A stretch of DNA of 64,000 nucleotides from Akkermansia muciniphila (GTDB taxonomy: Bacteria; Verrucomicrobiota; Verrucomicrobiia; Verrucomicrobiales; Akkermansiaceae): contig CAMDLP010000009.1 in the NCBI GenBank assembly GCA_945901795.1, forward strand, positions 1-64,000, in the 5' to 3' direction. Below the pieces are notes generated by a model. That model was not told where the DNA came from and made no database searches. It saw only the letters and a list, made by a program, of their open reading frames with translations. Of this stretch, positions 8,918 through 18,772 are shown piece after piece. Made by a program: the position numbers and the translations under genes. The number at the start of each line of letters is the position of its first letter. Position 1 is the stretch's first letter.

Positions 8918-9652
8918 TCACCTGCGCCACAGGACGAAACCCGCGGTGGTGAGCACCAGCAGCGCGAAAGAGCGCCGCAGGGCCAATTCGGGAAGCCGGG
9001 ACACCAGTTTTCCGCCGATGAGCACCCCCGCCGCGGCGATGACGGAGAAGACCGCGGCTAACAGCCATGGAACCGGTGCCTCTCCCAAATGACTGATGAA
9101 TCCCGACGCCGAGTTCGCGGCGATGATCGCGAGCGAGGTGCCGGTCGCCACGCGCAGCGGGAGTCTGGCGAATTTCACCAGCGCGGGCAGCAGCAGGAAA
9201 CCACCGCCCACGCCGAGAAAGCCGGTGAGCACGCCGACACCCGCGCCGGCCAAAAGGCAACGGACAGGGTGGCACTCCGGCTCAGGCTGAAGCGTGGTGT
9301 TTTTCACCAAAAGCATTCTCACAGCCACCACGATCATGAGGACGGCGAAGGAGATCATCAACACCGCGGGAGAAACCAGGTCTGTCAATTTCGCGCCGAA
9401 GATCGCACCCAGCATGCCGGCCCCCGCGAACGTGCCGGCAGCGAGGAAATGCAGTTCCCCCGCTCTCGCGCGCTGCCAGGCGCCGACCAGCGCGGCGGAT
9501 CCCACGATCAACAAGCTCAGGCTGATCGCCTCGCGTGGCGCGACTCCCGCCAGATAGACGAGAACCGGCAGGGTGAGGATGCTGCCACCCGCACCGGTTA
9601 GTCCGAGGGAAAGTCCGATGGCCACGGCACCTAGCAGCGCGAGCGGAGTCAT
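8918..9652 (-). CDS. TauE/SafE family sulfite exporter-like permease
   Basis: GLTGAGGSILTLPVLVYLAGV and second-half repeat GFLGVGGGFLLLPALVKFARL. Confidence 0.85.
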   Translation of the reverse strand: MTPLALLGAVAIGLSLGLTGAGGSILTLPVLVYLAGVAPREAISLSLLIVGSAALVGAWQRARAGELHFLAAGTFAGAGMLGAIFGAKLTDLVSPAVLMISFAVLMIVVAVRMLLVKNTTLQPEPECHPVRCLLAGAGVGVLTGFLGVGGGFLLLPALVKFARLPLRVATGTSLAIIAANSASGFISHLGEAPVPWLLAAVFSVIAAAGVLIGGKLVSRLPELALRRSFALLVLTTAGFVLWRR

Positions 9653-11061
9653 GATTTCAGGTGGTTTGGAATTTCCGCGAAGTCGCCATCGACATGCACG
9701 ACCTCGCGTCCCTGGCTGGCCAGATAGGCGGCGGCGATGCCGGCCCGCAGGCCGCTGCCGCACTGGACGTAAAGCGGCCCGCCGGACGGCACCTCATCAA
9801 GCCGCGCGGCGAGGCGGGTGTAGGCGATGTTTTTCGCTCCGGTGACGTGACTGGCGGCGAATTCATCCGCTCCACGCACGTCGAGCACCAGCACGCCGGC
9901 CTGAAGTTCCCGTGTGGAAACGCGTCGGATACTGGCGGTGAAATCAGTGGCGGCGAGCGCCTCGTCGACCGGAATCCACGCCTCGACGCTATCCAACCCG
10001 ATGCGGATCAACTGGCGCACCGCTTCGTCGAGCTGGCTTTGATTTTCAATGACCAACAGGATGCGGGCGTTTTCATCCACGTAAGATCCGGCGGCGACAG
10101 GCAGCTTGCCGCCCGGCATGGGAGCCGAAAGCGAGCCTTGCAAATGCCTGCCAGCAAAAGCCGCGCGATCCGACCGCAGGTCGAGAATGGCGCGGTCCTT
10201 TTTTCCGATCCACGAGCCGAGCTGGTCCGCGGTGATCCGGCTGGGGAGCGGGAGCTTGCCTTCCGGCAAAAGCGCGGGACCGAGGCGGTTGTCGCGCTTC
10301 ATCCGGGCGAAATAGCGGGGCGGCTCGGGCTGGCCGTGGAGGATGTCGCTCACGAACTTGTCCTCGCCGGCGGTCAGCGCCTCGCGGAAGGCGGGGTTGA
10401 ATTTCCTTTCATAACCCAGAACGCTGTTAGGAATCGCGCCGAGCGCCTTGCCACAAGCGCTGCCCGCACCGTGCGCGGGAAGGATCTGCAGGTGTGCCGG
10501 CAAGTCCGCCGTCGCCCGCAGGCTCGCGTAAAGCGTTCTCGCGCTGGGCTCCATGACTCCGGCCTGGCCGGCGGCGCTCTCCAACAAGTCCGGGCGGCCG
10601 ACATCGCCGACGAAGATGAAATCCCCGGTCAGCAACGCCATCGGCTCGTCCGCGCCGCCGCCGATGTCGGTGACGAGGAAGCTCATGTGCTCCGGCGTGT
10701 GGCCGGGAGTTAGAAGCGCCTTGAACTCGATGTTTCCGACGCGGAAGACATTGCCGTGTTTGAGAAAACGGGCGTTGGAGTGACCCTTCGCCCACTCGAA
10801 CTGCCAGTCCGGCCCGCCTTCTTCCGAGAGATAAGCAGTCACCCCGTGGCGCTCCATCAGCTCGCGGGCCCCGCTCAGATAATCGGCGTGGATGTGGGTG
10901 TCCGCGACGGCGGTGATCCGCAGGCCGTTTTCCTCAGCGACTTGGAAATAGCGGTCGAGATCGCGCTCGGGATCAATGACGATCGCTTCGCCGGTGCGCT
11001 GGCAGCCGATCAGATAGGCGTTCTGGGCGAGCGAGGAATCGATGATTTGACGGAGGAACAT
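9649..11061 (-). CDS. MBL-fold/rhodanese fusion (persulfide dioxygenase / CstB-like)
   Basis: MBL motif DTHIHADYLSGA, tandem rhodanese domains with C-terminal VQCGSGLRAG active site. Confidence 0.85.
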   Translation of the reverse strand: MFLRQIIDSSLAQNAYLIGCQRTGEAIVIDPERDLDRYFQVAEENGLRITAVADTHIHADYLSGARELMERHGVTAYLSEEGGPDWQFEWAKGHSNARFLKHGNVFRVGNIEFKALLTPGHTPEHMSFLVTDIGGGADEPMALLTGDFIFVGDVGRPDLLESAAGQAGVMEPSARTLYASLRATADLPAHLQILPAHGAGSACGKALGAIPNSVLGYERKFNPAFREALTAGEDKFVSDILHGQPEPPRYFARMKRDNRLGPALLPEGKLPLPSRITADQLGSWIGKKDRAILDLRSDRAAFAGRHLQGSLSAPMPGGKLPVAAGSYVDENARILLVIENQSQLDEAVRQLIRIGLDSVEAWIPVDEALAATDFTASIRRVSTRELQAGVLVLDVRGADEFAASHVTGAKNIAYTRLAARLDEVPSGGPLYVQCGSGLRAGIAAAYLASQGREVVHVDGDFAEIPNHLKS

Positions 11062-11079
11062 GGCGGTGAGGGTTGGAGG

Positions 11080-11631
11080 TTAGATCGAACACGAGTTGCC
11101 GGCGCACTTGGTGCCGGAGCGTTGGTTCCAGGGCATTTTCGCCAGCACCATCGCCATGCCGCACCAGTCGGTGACGCCGGCGAAAATCAGGCCGGCGCCG
11201 ACGAAGGCGCTGAGCCCGTAGAATCCGGCATGCACCCAGGTGCCAAGAATCACGCCGAGAAGCACCAGCGATCCGGCGGCGATCCGCACCTGGCGCTCTA
11301 GCGAAACCGCCTTCGCACCCCGCTCCACCGGCAGTCCGGCGCTTTCCCAAGCGGCCACGCCGCCATCGAGAATCACCAGATTCCCGCAACCGGCGGCCTC
11401 GAGTTTTTGGCAGGCCTGTTCGGCGCGTTTTCCGCTGCGGCAGACAATCACGCATTCTCGGTCTTGCGCCGCAGCATACTTCACGGCTTCCACGTCGAGA
11501 CGGTCAAGCGGCATCAGGACGGATCCTGGGATGTGGACCTCGCCGTATTCCGCGGGTGTGCGGACATCGATGACGTTGACGGACTTGCCGGATTGGAGGT
11601 CGGTGTTGAGTTGTTCGGGTTGTATTTTCAT
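11080..11631 (-). CDS. Rhodanese domain plus DUF2892-like membrane domain protein
   Basis: VIDVRTPAEYGEVHIPGS, VIVCRSGKRAEQA, C-terminal membrane segments. Confidence 0.85.
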   Translation of the reverse strand: MKIQPEQLNTDLQSGKSVNVIDVRTPAEYGEVHIPGSVLMPLDRLDVEAVKYAAAQDRECVIVCRSGKRAEQACQKLEAAGCGNLVILDGGVAAWESAGLPVERGAKAVSLERQVRIAAGSLVLLGVILGTWVHAGFYGLSAFVGAGLIFAGVTDWCGMAMVLAKMPWNQRSGTKCAGNSCSI

Positions 11632-11687
11632 AAAGTTGCTTGCGACAAGCTCAACCGGGACGCAGCGAGACCCGCCGATCTGAAATT

Positions 11688-12428
11688 CTAGTCCTTAAAC
11701 ACCGGAAAACCCGCCGACGGACGCAGTTTCAAAGGCGGCTCGATCTGGAAAGATTCCGAATCCCCGATCTGGTAGGATCCGTAGGCGATGGGGATGACGG
11801 TCAGCAGCAGCGCGGGCTCGTCCTCGTGGATGATCTTGGAAATGTGGACGACGGCCGCGCAATTCGGGCTCTTTTTGACGCTCAGGATGTCGCCGGATTT
11901 GAAGGAGCCCGCGACCTCGGCCTGATGCGTCGGGAACACGTATTCGATGAAAACCGGATACGGCAGCGGCTTGGTGAAGTCGTCGGGTTTCACCAAGGCT
12001 TGCGCGCGGATGACGATGCCCGGATCAAAGAAATCCTGCGGGCTCAATTTCCTGATCCGCCCGACCTGATAGTCGCCCTCGATGTAGTTCAACAGAAGCG
12101 GCCGGTCGAAATTCGTGAGGTAATTCCTCATCAACAGGGAATTCGCCCGGACGCGCTCTTCCTCGGTGTAACCGAAATACCGCTTGTAGAGCTCCTTGTG
12201 GGCCAACGCATTGCCGTTGGGGACATCGAGCACGGTGTAGCGCTTCAGCACCGGCGAACGACCGAGTTTGCCGAGAATCTCGTAGTTTCTCGGAATTTCC
12301 GGATGGCCGAACACATGCAGGCAGACCGCCCAGCTGACGATCGCGAAACAAAGCGCCAGGGCGTTCGCCAACAACCACCAGAAATAGGCGGGACGCGACG
12401 GCGGCAACTCTTCGACAATGCGGGGCAC
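11688..12428 (-). CDS. Conserved hypothetical membrane-anchored protein
   Basis: Single N-terminal TM; good coding frame. Confidence 0.6.
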   Translation of the reverse strand: MPRIVEELPPSRPAYFWWLLANALALCFAIVSWAVCLHVFGHPEIPRNYEILGKLGRSPVLKRYTVLDVPNGNALAHKELYKRYFGYTEEERVRANSLLMRNYLTNFDRPLLLNYIEGDYQVGRIRKLSPQDFFDPGIVIRAQALVKPDDFTKPLPYPVFIEYVFPTHQAEVAGSFKSGDILSVKKSPNCAAVVHISKIIHEDEPALLLTVIPIAYGSYQIGDSESFQIEPPLKLRPSAGFPVFKD

Positions 12429-12443
12429 GACGGCTTGAAAGGA

Positions 12444-12824
12444 TCAGGGTGTGCCGCAAGCCTCGCCGTCCGGCACCGCGTGGGCACCCGCAGGCTCGTC
12501 GGATGTTTCGAACGAGGTGCCGCAGCCACACGAGCGCGCGGCGCGGGGGTTGTGGATCTTGAATCCGGCGTCGGTCAGGTCATCGGAGTAGTCGATTTCA
12601 CATCCCCGCAAGCGGTCGAAGCTGTCAGCGGCCACGATCACGCGGGCCGCACCAGCTTCGACGACCTCATCGCCGGGCTCCGGATCTGCCACGTTCATCT
12701 CGTATTGCCAGCCGGCACAGCCGCCGCGGCGAACGGCGAGACGCAGGCCCGACTGGGCGGACTTGGCCTTGCTCGCGAGGAGTTTGCCGAGTTCTTCGAT
12801 GGCTTTGGGAGTGACGGTAATCAT
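12444..12824 (-). CDS. Iron-sulfur cluster assembly accessory protein (IscA/ErpA family)
   Basis: GLRLAVRRGGCAGWQYEM and C-terminal SCGCGTSF. Confidence 0.9.
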   Translation of the reverse strand: MITVTPKAIEELGKLLASKAKSAQSGLRLAVRRGGCAGWQYEMNVADPEPGDEVVEAGAARVIVAADSFDRLRGCEIDYSDDLTDAGFKIHNPRAARSCGCGTSFETSDEPAGAHAVPDGEACGTP

Positions 12825-13105
12825 GTTCGATGGTGCAACCTAAGTGCTTCCCGGCGATTTGAAACCGGAAATCCGCACAAGCTCAATCACGATCACTTCT
12901 TGCACGAAATGAAAATCCGGACGATTGGACTTCCCTGCGTCGCGAAGTCCCGTGAATCCTTGGATTTCCCGGTAATTCAAATCGGAAGAAAGGTCTTGAC
13001 GGGTCCCCGCTGCGCCTCTTCATTCCGCTCCGCCTGCGATTTCCCCGCCGTGCCCCTAGGCTAGGTGGGGTGTCTCCAGATTTTTGACTCAAGCGCATTT
13101 ATTCC

Positions 13106-15208
13106 ATGTCTTCATCCAAATCTTCTTCCAAGAAATCCGCCGCAAAACCCCAGGTAAAGGTTCCAAAAGCAGCGACAACCAAGGAAGACCCGAAGAGCAA
13201 AAAACCGGCAGCTCCGGTGAAAGAGGCCAAGTTGAAAAAACCTCAAGTCGTGGTCCCCGCTCCCAAAGCCGCTCCCAAAGCGCCCGTGAAAGCCGCCCCG
13301 AAAGTTGTCATCAAGACTCCCGCCAAGGCCGTGGTCATAGCCAAGCCGAAGGCCGTGGTCGCCGCGAAGCCCGCGCCTGCCAAGCCCAAAAAGGAAGTGC
13401 CACAACCCGTCGCCAAAGCTGCGCCTGCCCAGCCGAAAAAGGAAGTGCCGCAACCCGTCGCCAAAGCCGCGCCTGCCCAGCCGAAAAAGGAAGCGCCGGA
13501 GCCAATCGTCAAAGCCGCGCCCTCCAAAGCCAAAAAAGACGTCCCCGCCAGCGGCGAAACCAAGGCCAGCACCAAGGCGGGAGACGCCCCAAAACGCCGG
13601 ATCGACACTCCTGAAATCCAGGAAAAAATCCGCGAACTCATCAAGCTCGCCAAGGAGCAGGACTACCTGACCTACGACGACATCAACGAGATTCTCCCTA
13701 ACGACCTTGTCGATCCCGACGACGTCGAGGCCATCATGGAGCGGCTCCGCAACATGGAGTTCGACATCATCGATGCCTCCGAAGTCGATCGCTACAAGGA
13801 CAAGAAGCGCGACGAAGGCGACGGCGAGGAAGAAGACGTCAAGGCCGACCAGAAACTCGACATCCTCGACGACCCGGTCCGGATGTATCTCAAGCAAATG
13901 GGCCAAGTCCCACTGCTCACCCGCGAGCAGGAAGTGGAAATTTCCAAGCGCATCGAAGATGCCGAAATCGAAGTTGCAAAGCATCTCCACCTCTTCGGAT
14001 TCGTCACCGATTCCTATCTCGAACTCGCTGAAAAGCTCAACAAGGGCAAGGAGCGCTTCGACCGCGTCATCCTCGACAAGAAGATCGAGTCCCGCGAGCG
14101 CTACATGAAAGGCCTCCCGAAACTCTGCGACCAACTCAAGCAGCTTCACCACGAGAACGACGACCTGTTCCGCCAGCTTTCCGCCAAAAATCCGCGCGGC
14201 AAAAGGAAGCTCGAGGAGGAGTTCCAAAAGAACATCCAAACCCTCAACCGCGTCTTCACCCGCTTCTATTACAAACAGAAAGTCGTCGAGGATTTCTGCG
14301 AGCAAGTGGATGAATACATGCAGAAGTTCTGGAAATACGGCCGCAAACTTCAGATCGATCCGGAAGACAAGGAGTTCGTCACCAAGATGCGCGAAGTCCA
14401 ACAACGGACGTGGCACACTCTGGAAACCTTCGAAGAAGCTAACAATCAACTCCGCCACTGGCTCAAGGAAGCACTTAAGGCGAAGACCGAAATGGTCGAG
14501 GCCAACCTCCGCCTCGTCATTTCCATCGCCAAGAAATACACCAACCGCGGCCTCTCCTTCCTCGACCTGATCCAAGAAGGCAACATGGGCCTCATGAAGG
14601 CGGTCGAGAAATTCGAATACCGCCGCGGTTATAAATTCTCCACCTACGCCACTTGGTGGATTCGCCAGGCGATCACTCGCTCCATCGCCGACCAGGCCCG
14701 AACGATCCGGATCCCGGTGCACATGATCGAGACGATCAATAAGCTGATGCGCGTGCAGAAACAACTCGTCCAGGAATACGGCCGCGAGCCTTCCCCGGAG
14801 GAAATCGCCGACGAAATCCACTTGCCCGTCGAGCGCGTGCGCGCCGTGTTGAAAATGGCCCAGCAGCCGATTTCGCTACAAGCGCCTGTTGGAGATTCGG
14901 ACGACACTTCCTTCGGTGACTTCATCGAAGACAAGGCCGCCGACAACCCGATGGAGGAAGCCGGCTTCTCGATGCTCAAGGACAAGATCAAGGACGTGCT
15001 CGACACCCTAACCGAGCGCGAGCGCGAAGTTCTCGAACAACGCTTCGGCCTCAAGGATGGTTACAGCCGCACCCTCGAAGAAGTCGGCCGCCAGTTCCAG
15101 GTCACCCGCGAACGGATCCGTCAGATCGAAGCCAAGGCCCTGCGGAAAATGCGCCACCCCACCCGGATTCGCAAACTCGAAGGCTTCATCGAACTTCCGG
15201 GGGCGTGA
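13106..15208 (+). CDS. rpoD: RNA polymerase primary sigma factor with Lys/Ala/Pro-rich N-terminal extension
   Basis: [33 protein letters not shown], region 4 [31 protein letters not shown]. Confidence 0.97.
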   Translation: MSSSKSSSKKSAAKPQVKVPKAATTKEDPKSKKPAAPVKEAKLKKPQVVVPAPKAAPKAPVKAAPKVVIKTPAKAVVIAKPKAVVAAKPAPAKPKKEVPQPVAKAAPAQPKKEVPQPVAKAAPAQPKKEAPEPIVKAAPSKAKKDVPASGETKASTKAGDAPKRRIDTPEIQEKIRELIKLAKEQDYLTYDDINEILPNDLVDPDDVEAIMERLRNMEFDIIDASEVDRYKDKKRDEGDGEEEDVKADQKLDILDDPVRMYLKQMGQVPLLTREQEVEISKRIEDAEIEVAKHLHLFGFVTDSYLELAEKLNKGKERFDRVILDKKIESRERYMKGLPKLCDQLKQLHHENDDLFRQLSAKNPRGKRKLEEEFQKNIQTLNRVFTRFYYKQKVVEDFCEQVDEYMQKFWKYGRKLQIDPEDKEFVTKMREVQQRTWHTLETFEEANNQLRHWLKEALKAKTEMVEANLRLVISIAKKYTNRGLSFLDLIQEGNMGLMKAVEKFEYRRGYKFSTYATWWIRQAITRSIADQARTIRIPVHMIETINKLMRVQKQLVQEYGREPSPEEIADEIHLPVERVRAVLKMAQQPISLQAPVGDSDDTSFGDFIEDKAADNPMEEAGFSMLKDKIKDVLDTLTEREREVLEQRFGLKDGYSRTLEEVGRQFQVTRERIRQIEAKALRKMRHPTRIRKLEGFIELPGA

Positions 15209-15334
15209 AGCACTGCATCGCGGGAGTTTCCTCTCTGCGGGACGATCCTGAAACCCCCTTTGGTGGAGCCTCCGATGCGCTAATGCCTGCCCAAGCCGGA
15301 GCGCAGGGCAGTGGCGGTTGCCCCCGCAGGGAAA

Positions 15335-15952
15335 TCAAATCCCCTTCCTCAAATCCCGCAAACTCCACAGCATCCCTGTTGCGGCCGCCGCGTCGCCGCG
15401 CATCTTCCCAGCCCCGTCCCTGCGTTTCTTCCCGAAACGATCGCGGGCGTTCGCAAACGCCTCGTTCACGAAACTCCGGCTTCCGATCACCGCCCCGTCC
15501 GTAAAATACCTCACCCGGCAGCGCTGCATTTTGCCCCGCGATAGCTCGCCCGCACGCTCAGTCTCACGCTCGGCGTCCGCTACGCCCATGCCCTTGCGCG
15601 TCAGCTTCGTTTCCTCCGCGCCATCCCGGCCGGTCCGCGTCTCGGTCTTCTCCACCGCCCCCGCCATCAATAGTTTCCGGTATTCCCGCGAAACATCGTT
15701 CGCCCAAATCGAATCATCCGCCCCGCATCCCTTGTGCGCCCGCAGCGCCCGCACCAGGCCGGCCCGCGCCGTTTTTCCGTTGCCCTGTCGCCTCAGCGTC
15801 CCATCGTGGCTTTGTAGATGCCTAGCGGCCTCGTCAGCGTCCATCCCCGACTTCCGGCAATGCCACGTGGCTTTCATGAGCCAAAGATTTATTCCGTCCC
15901 TCGGAGGCGGTGGAAGTGGATCTACCGTCTTTGTGATTTCGCGGAGGATCAT
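15335..15952 (-). pseudogene. Chimeric remnant: phage primase-like N-terminus joined to RAYT (REP-associated tyrosine transposase) C-terminus
   Basis: DPLPPPPRDGINLWLMKATWHCRKSGM then KMQRCRVRYFTDGAVIGSRSFVNEAFANARDRFGKKR..LWSLRDLRKGI. Confidence 0.55.
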
Positions 15953-16143
15953 GCTTGGCCATCCTTCCCGCTATCCTCAGTTGTCGATCAGGTCGAGCAT
16001 CCTCGAAAACTCCCTATCGGATCGGCGGTTATTCGTGCCGGAAACGAAGGGATCTATCTAGATTTCCTCGTCGATCTCGTCGATCTCGTCGTGATCGGCC
16101 TCGGTCAGCAGGCTGTTGATGAACAGCGCGTGATCGTGGACAG

Positions 16144-16380
16144 TCACCGGGCGGCGGCGGCAGCTTGGCGGGCAAGGCCGGACTCGATGACGTTTCCCCG
16201 CATTCCATTGGCGTCATCGCCCCGCAGTCGCTTGGCGTATCGCTCCGCATCGGCGAGCTTGATGAAGAACTTTCGTTCTCTTCTTCCGTTCCCGGACATG
16301 GCCGGCGGGACGGATACCATCCATCCATCGGTGGTTTCGGCAGGTGTAAATGAGGGTCGTTTTGGCATGGCGCCTGCCAT
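16144..16380 (-). pseudogene. N-terminal fragment of a phage-type integrase
   Basis: MPKRPSFTPAETTDGWMVSVPPAMSGNGRRERKFFIKLADAERYAKRLRGD, ends after ~75 aa; next to tRNA 3' end. Confidence 0.5.
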
Positions 16381-16452
16381 TACCCTAACACAACAGAACG
16401 GTGTTTGTCAATATTGGCTTAACGAGGAAGCACGTAACCCTTTGAAAACCAG

Positions 16453-16524
16453 AGCCGGCTATCAGAGTCGAACTGATGACCTACTGATTACAAATCAGTT
16501 GCTCTACCACTGAGCTAAGCCGGC
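16453..16524 (-). tRNA. tRNA-Thr (TGT)
   Basis: GCCGGCTTAGCTCAGTGGTAGAGCAACTGATTTGTAATCAG...GTTCGACTCTGATAGCCGGC cloverleaf. Confidence 0.93.
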
Positions 16525-16756
16525 CTGTGTTCCTGCGGAACGAGGCGGAGTATTCTCATTCCGGCCGTGGCGGAAAGCGCAAATTCCAATCGGCCGAGGA
16601 ATTTATTTCGCGGCCGGTCGCGATGCCGCGCCCCAGGCCCCGCAATGCGCCACGTTTGACATGTAACCCATTTCATGGAGATAATTCCGCCTTGAAATCC
16701 ACTCCCGGCGTGCCGACGTCGTCCTTGGACCTCCATCTTCTCAAATCTCCAATTCA

Positions 16757-17839
16757 GTGCTCCCATCCCTCACCGGCCAATCCCCCGAAAATCTCGCCGC
16801 CTGGCTCAAGGACGCCGGGGAAGCTTCATTCCGCGCCGATCAGATCCTCGAATGGGTGTGGAAAAAAAAGATCACCGCCATCGAGGCGATGACCAACCTG
16901 CCCGCCGCCCTCCGCGAGAAACTGACAAATTCCTTCCGCCTCGCCGCGCTCGAACACAGCACCACCCAGGGCTCCGCCGACACCACCCGCAAGTTCCTCT
17001 TCCGCCTGCACGACGGCCGCTACGTGGAAAGCGTTCTGATCCCGGCGAACCCCGCGCTCTACGGCGAGAAATCCGACCGCCGCACGCTCTGTGTTTCCTC
17101 GCAGGTCGGCTGCGCTTACGGCTGCAAGTTCTGTGCTTCCGGCCTCGCCGGCTTCACCCGCAATCTCGACGCCGCGGAAATCGCCGGGCAAGTCCTCGCC
17201 GCCGAGCAACTCTCCGGCGAGCGCGTCGATTCGCTGGTCTTCATGGGCATGGGCGAACCGCTCGCCAACCTCGACAACCTGCTAGAAGCTATTGCCTTGA
17301 TCACCGGTCCGAAAACCCTGCATCTCGGCGCGCGGCACCTCACCATTTCCACCTCTGGCCTCGTTCCGCAGATCAAACAGCTCGCCGAGCACCCGCAACA
17401 GGTCCGCCTCGCGATCTCCCTCCACGGCGCGACCGACGACGTCCGCCAGCAGATCATGCCGATCAACAAGAAATGGCCGGTCGCCGAACTGTTCGCCGCG
17501 CTCGATCATTGGAACGCGAAGAAGACGCAGAAACTCACGCTCGAATACATCCTCATCCAAGACGTCAACGACTCGCTCGAACAAGCCGCCATCCTCGCCC
17601 GCCATGCCCGGCGATTAGGCGCGAAGGTCAACCTCATTCCCTACAACACCGTCGAGGGACTGGAATGGAAACGCCCGCCAAACAACCACTGCCGCGCGTT
17701 CCAACAAGTGCTAAAAAACGCCGGCGTCACCGCCAACCTGCGCCTCGAAAAAGGCCATGACATCGACGCCGCCTGCGGCCAACTCCGCCTCAAACAAGAG
17801 ACGGAGGAAGGAATCATCGCCGCGGCTCCTGCCAAGTAG
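16757..17839 (+). CDS. rlmN: 23S rRNA (adenine2503-C2)-methyltransferase
   Basis: CVSSQVGCAYGCKFCASG radical-SAM motif, FMGMGEPLANLDN. Confidence 0.96.
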   Translation: MLPSLTGQSPENLAAWLKDAGEASFRADQILEWVWKKKITAIEAMTNLPAALREKLTNSFRLAALEHSTTQGSADTTRKFLFRLHDGRYVESVLIPANPALYGEKSDRRTLCVSSQVGCAYGCKFCASGLAGFTRNLDAAEIAGQVLAAEQLSGERVDSLVFMGMGEPLANLDNLLEAIALITGPKTLHLGARHLTISTSGLVPQIKQLAEHPQQVRLAISLHGATDDVRQQIMPINKKWPVAELFAALDHWNAKKTQKLTLEYILIQDVNDSLEQAAILARHARRLGAKVNLIPYNTVEGLEWKRPPNNHCRAFQQVLKNAGVTANLRLEKGHDIDAACGQLRLKQETEEGIIAAAPAK

Positions 17840-17924
17840 TCCAGCCGATGTCATTGATGCCGACGCAATGTATCGTTTGCGCCGATCGGAAAAACAAACT
17901 GTGCGACGCGAAACCACCAAAGAC

Positions 17925-18361
17925 ATGATTGACAATATTCCAAAGCCGCGACGTGCCCTTCCGGCGTTTGGTTCCGGAAGCTGGATCACTCTCTCATTCG
18001 GGATTCTGTTGGCCTGTGCCACCTGCGGAAAGTCAGCGCAACCTGATCTCGGAAGAACCGGTCTTCCGGAGCCTGGGGAACTCGCCGCATGGGTGCAATC
18101 CAGGGAGGCGGTCTTCGATGATGTGCTGGAACTTCAGTCGCTCGCCTATGCCACCCACGGCGAAAACCCACCTCGTGGAGGTTGCCCAGCGCGATCACGA
18201 TCGCCCACGTCCGGAAATACCAAGGGAGGTTCCTCGAGGAATACGAAGTCGGCCTGTGTGCGTGGGACGATGCGGCGGACCACTCGAAGATCCAAATCCA
18301 CCGTGACAACCAAATCCTTTACCGGTTGGATTTTGATAGCATCAAGCCGGGCCGCAAGTGA
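17925..18361 (+). pseudogene. Small secreted/lipoprotein-like gene interrupted by frameshift
   Basis: MIDNIPKPR..ITLSFGILLACATC leader in one frame; coding-like RKYQGRFLEEYEVGLCAWDDAADHSKIQIHRDNQILYRLDFDSIKPGRK* in another. Confidence 0.55.
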
Positions 18362-18362
18362 T

Positions 18363-18629
18363 TCACACGAGCCTTGCCGCGATCAGCGCCGCCAGAGTCG
18401 TCGGCGTGGCTAGGTTCGCGCGTGTCAGGTCTTCCGCCACGAGTTCGACCTCGAAGCGGTCTTCCACGGCCGCTACCAGCCGGACGATCGCCAGCGAGTC
18501 GAGTCCCGCCTCAATCAGATCCCCGTCTTCGGGAAAATCCCAATCCAGGTCGATGACCCCTTCATCGTTCAACCAGTCGATCAGTTCCACAGGGGTCGGT
18601 GCTTTCTTGTTCGTTACTTCCATGTGCAA
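18363..18629 (-). CDS. Acyl carrier protein-like
   Basis: DLIEAGLDSLAIVRLVAAVEDRFEVEL phosphopantetheine site. Confidence 0.8.
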   Translation of the reverse strand: MHMEVTNKKAPTPVELIDWLNDEGVIDLDWDFPEDGDLIEAGLDSLAIVRLVAAVEDRFEVELVAEDLTRANLATPTTLAALIAARLV

Positions 18630-18772
18630 AAACGGTGCTATGACTTTTTAGCCGCTTCAAGCGGAAAGGTTGGGAAAATTTTCCGGCACCTGCGCGGGCG
18701 GATTTTCACGGAGGAAGCCGCCTGAAACGCATCGTCCTTGCACGCCCCCGGCAGGGCCGCTAGGACTTCGGA

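Noticed and set aside
11640-13064. 474-aa plus-strand ORF antisense to three minus-strand genes
   Set aside because: Opposite strand encodes rhodanese, conserved protein and IscA homologues with clear motifs.
13112-14821. 569-aa minus-strand ORF antisense to rpoD
   Set aside because: Shadow ORF; opposite strand is unequivocally sigma factor.
15209-15330. Hairpin-rich stretch after rpoD considered as SRP or 6S RNA
   Set aside because: Lacks the SRP RNA core (GGUCAGG..GGAAGG..AGCAGCC) and any clear 6S bubble structure; more likely island debris.
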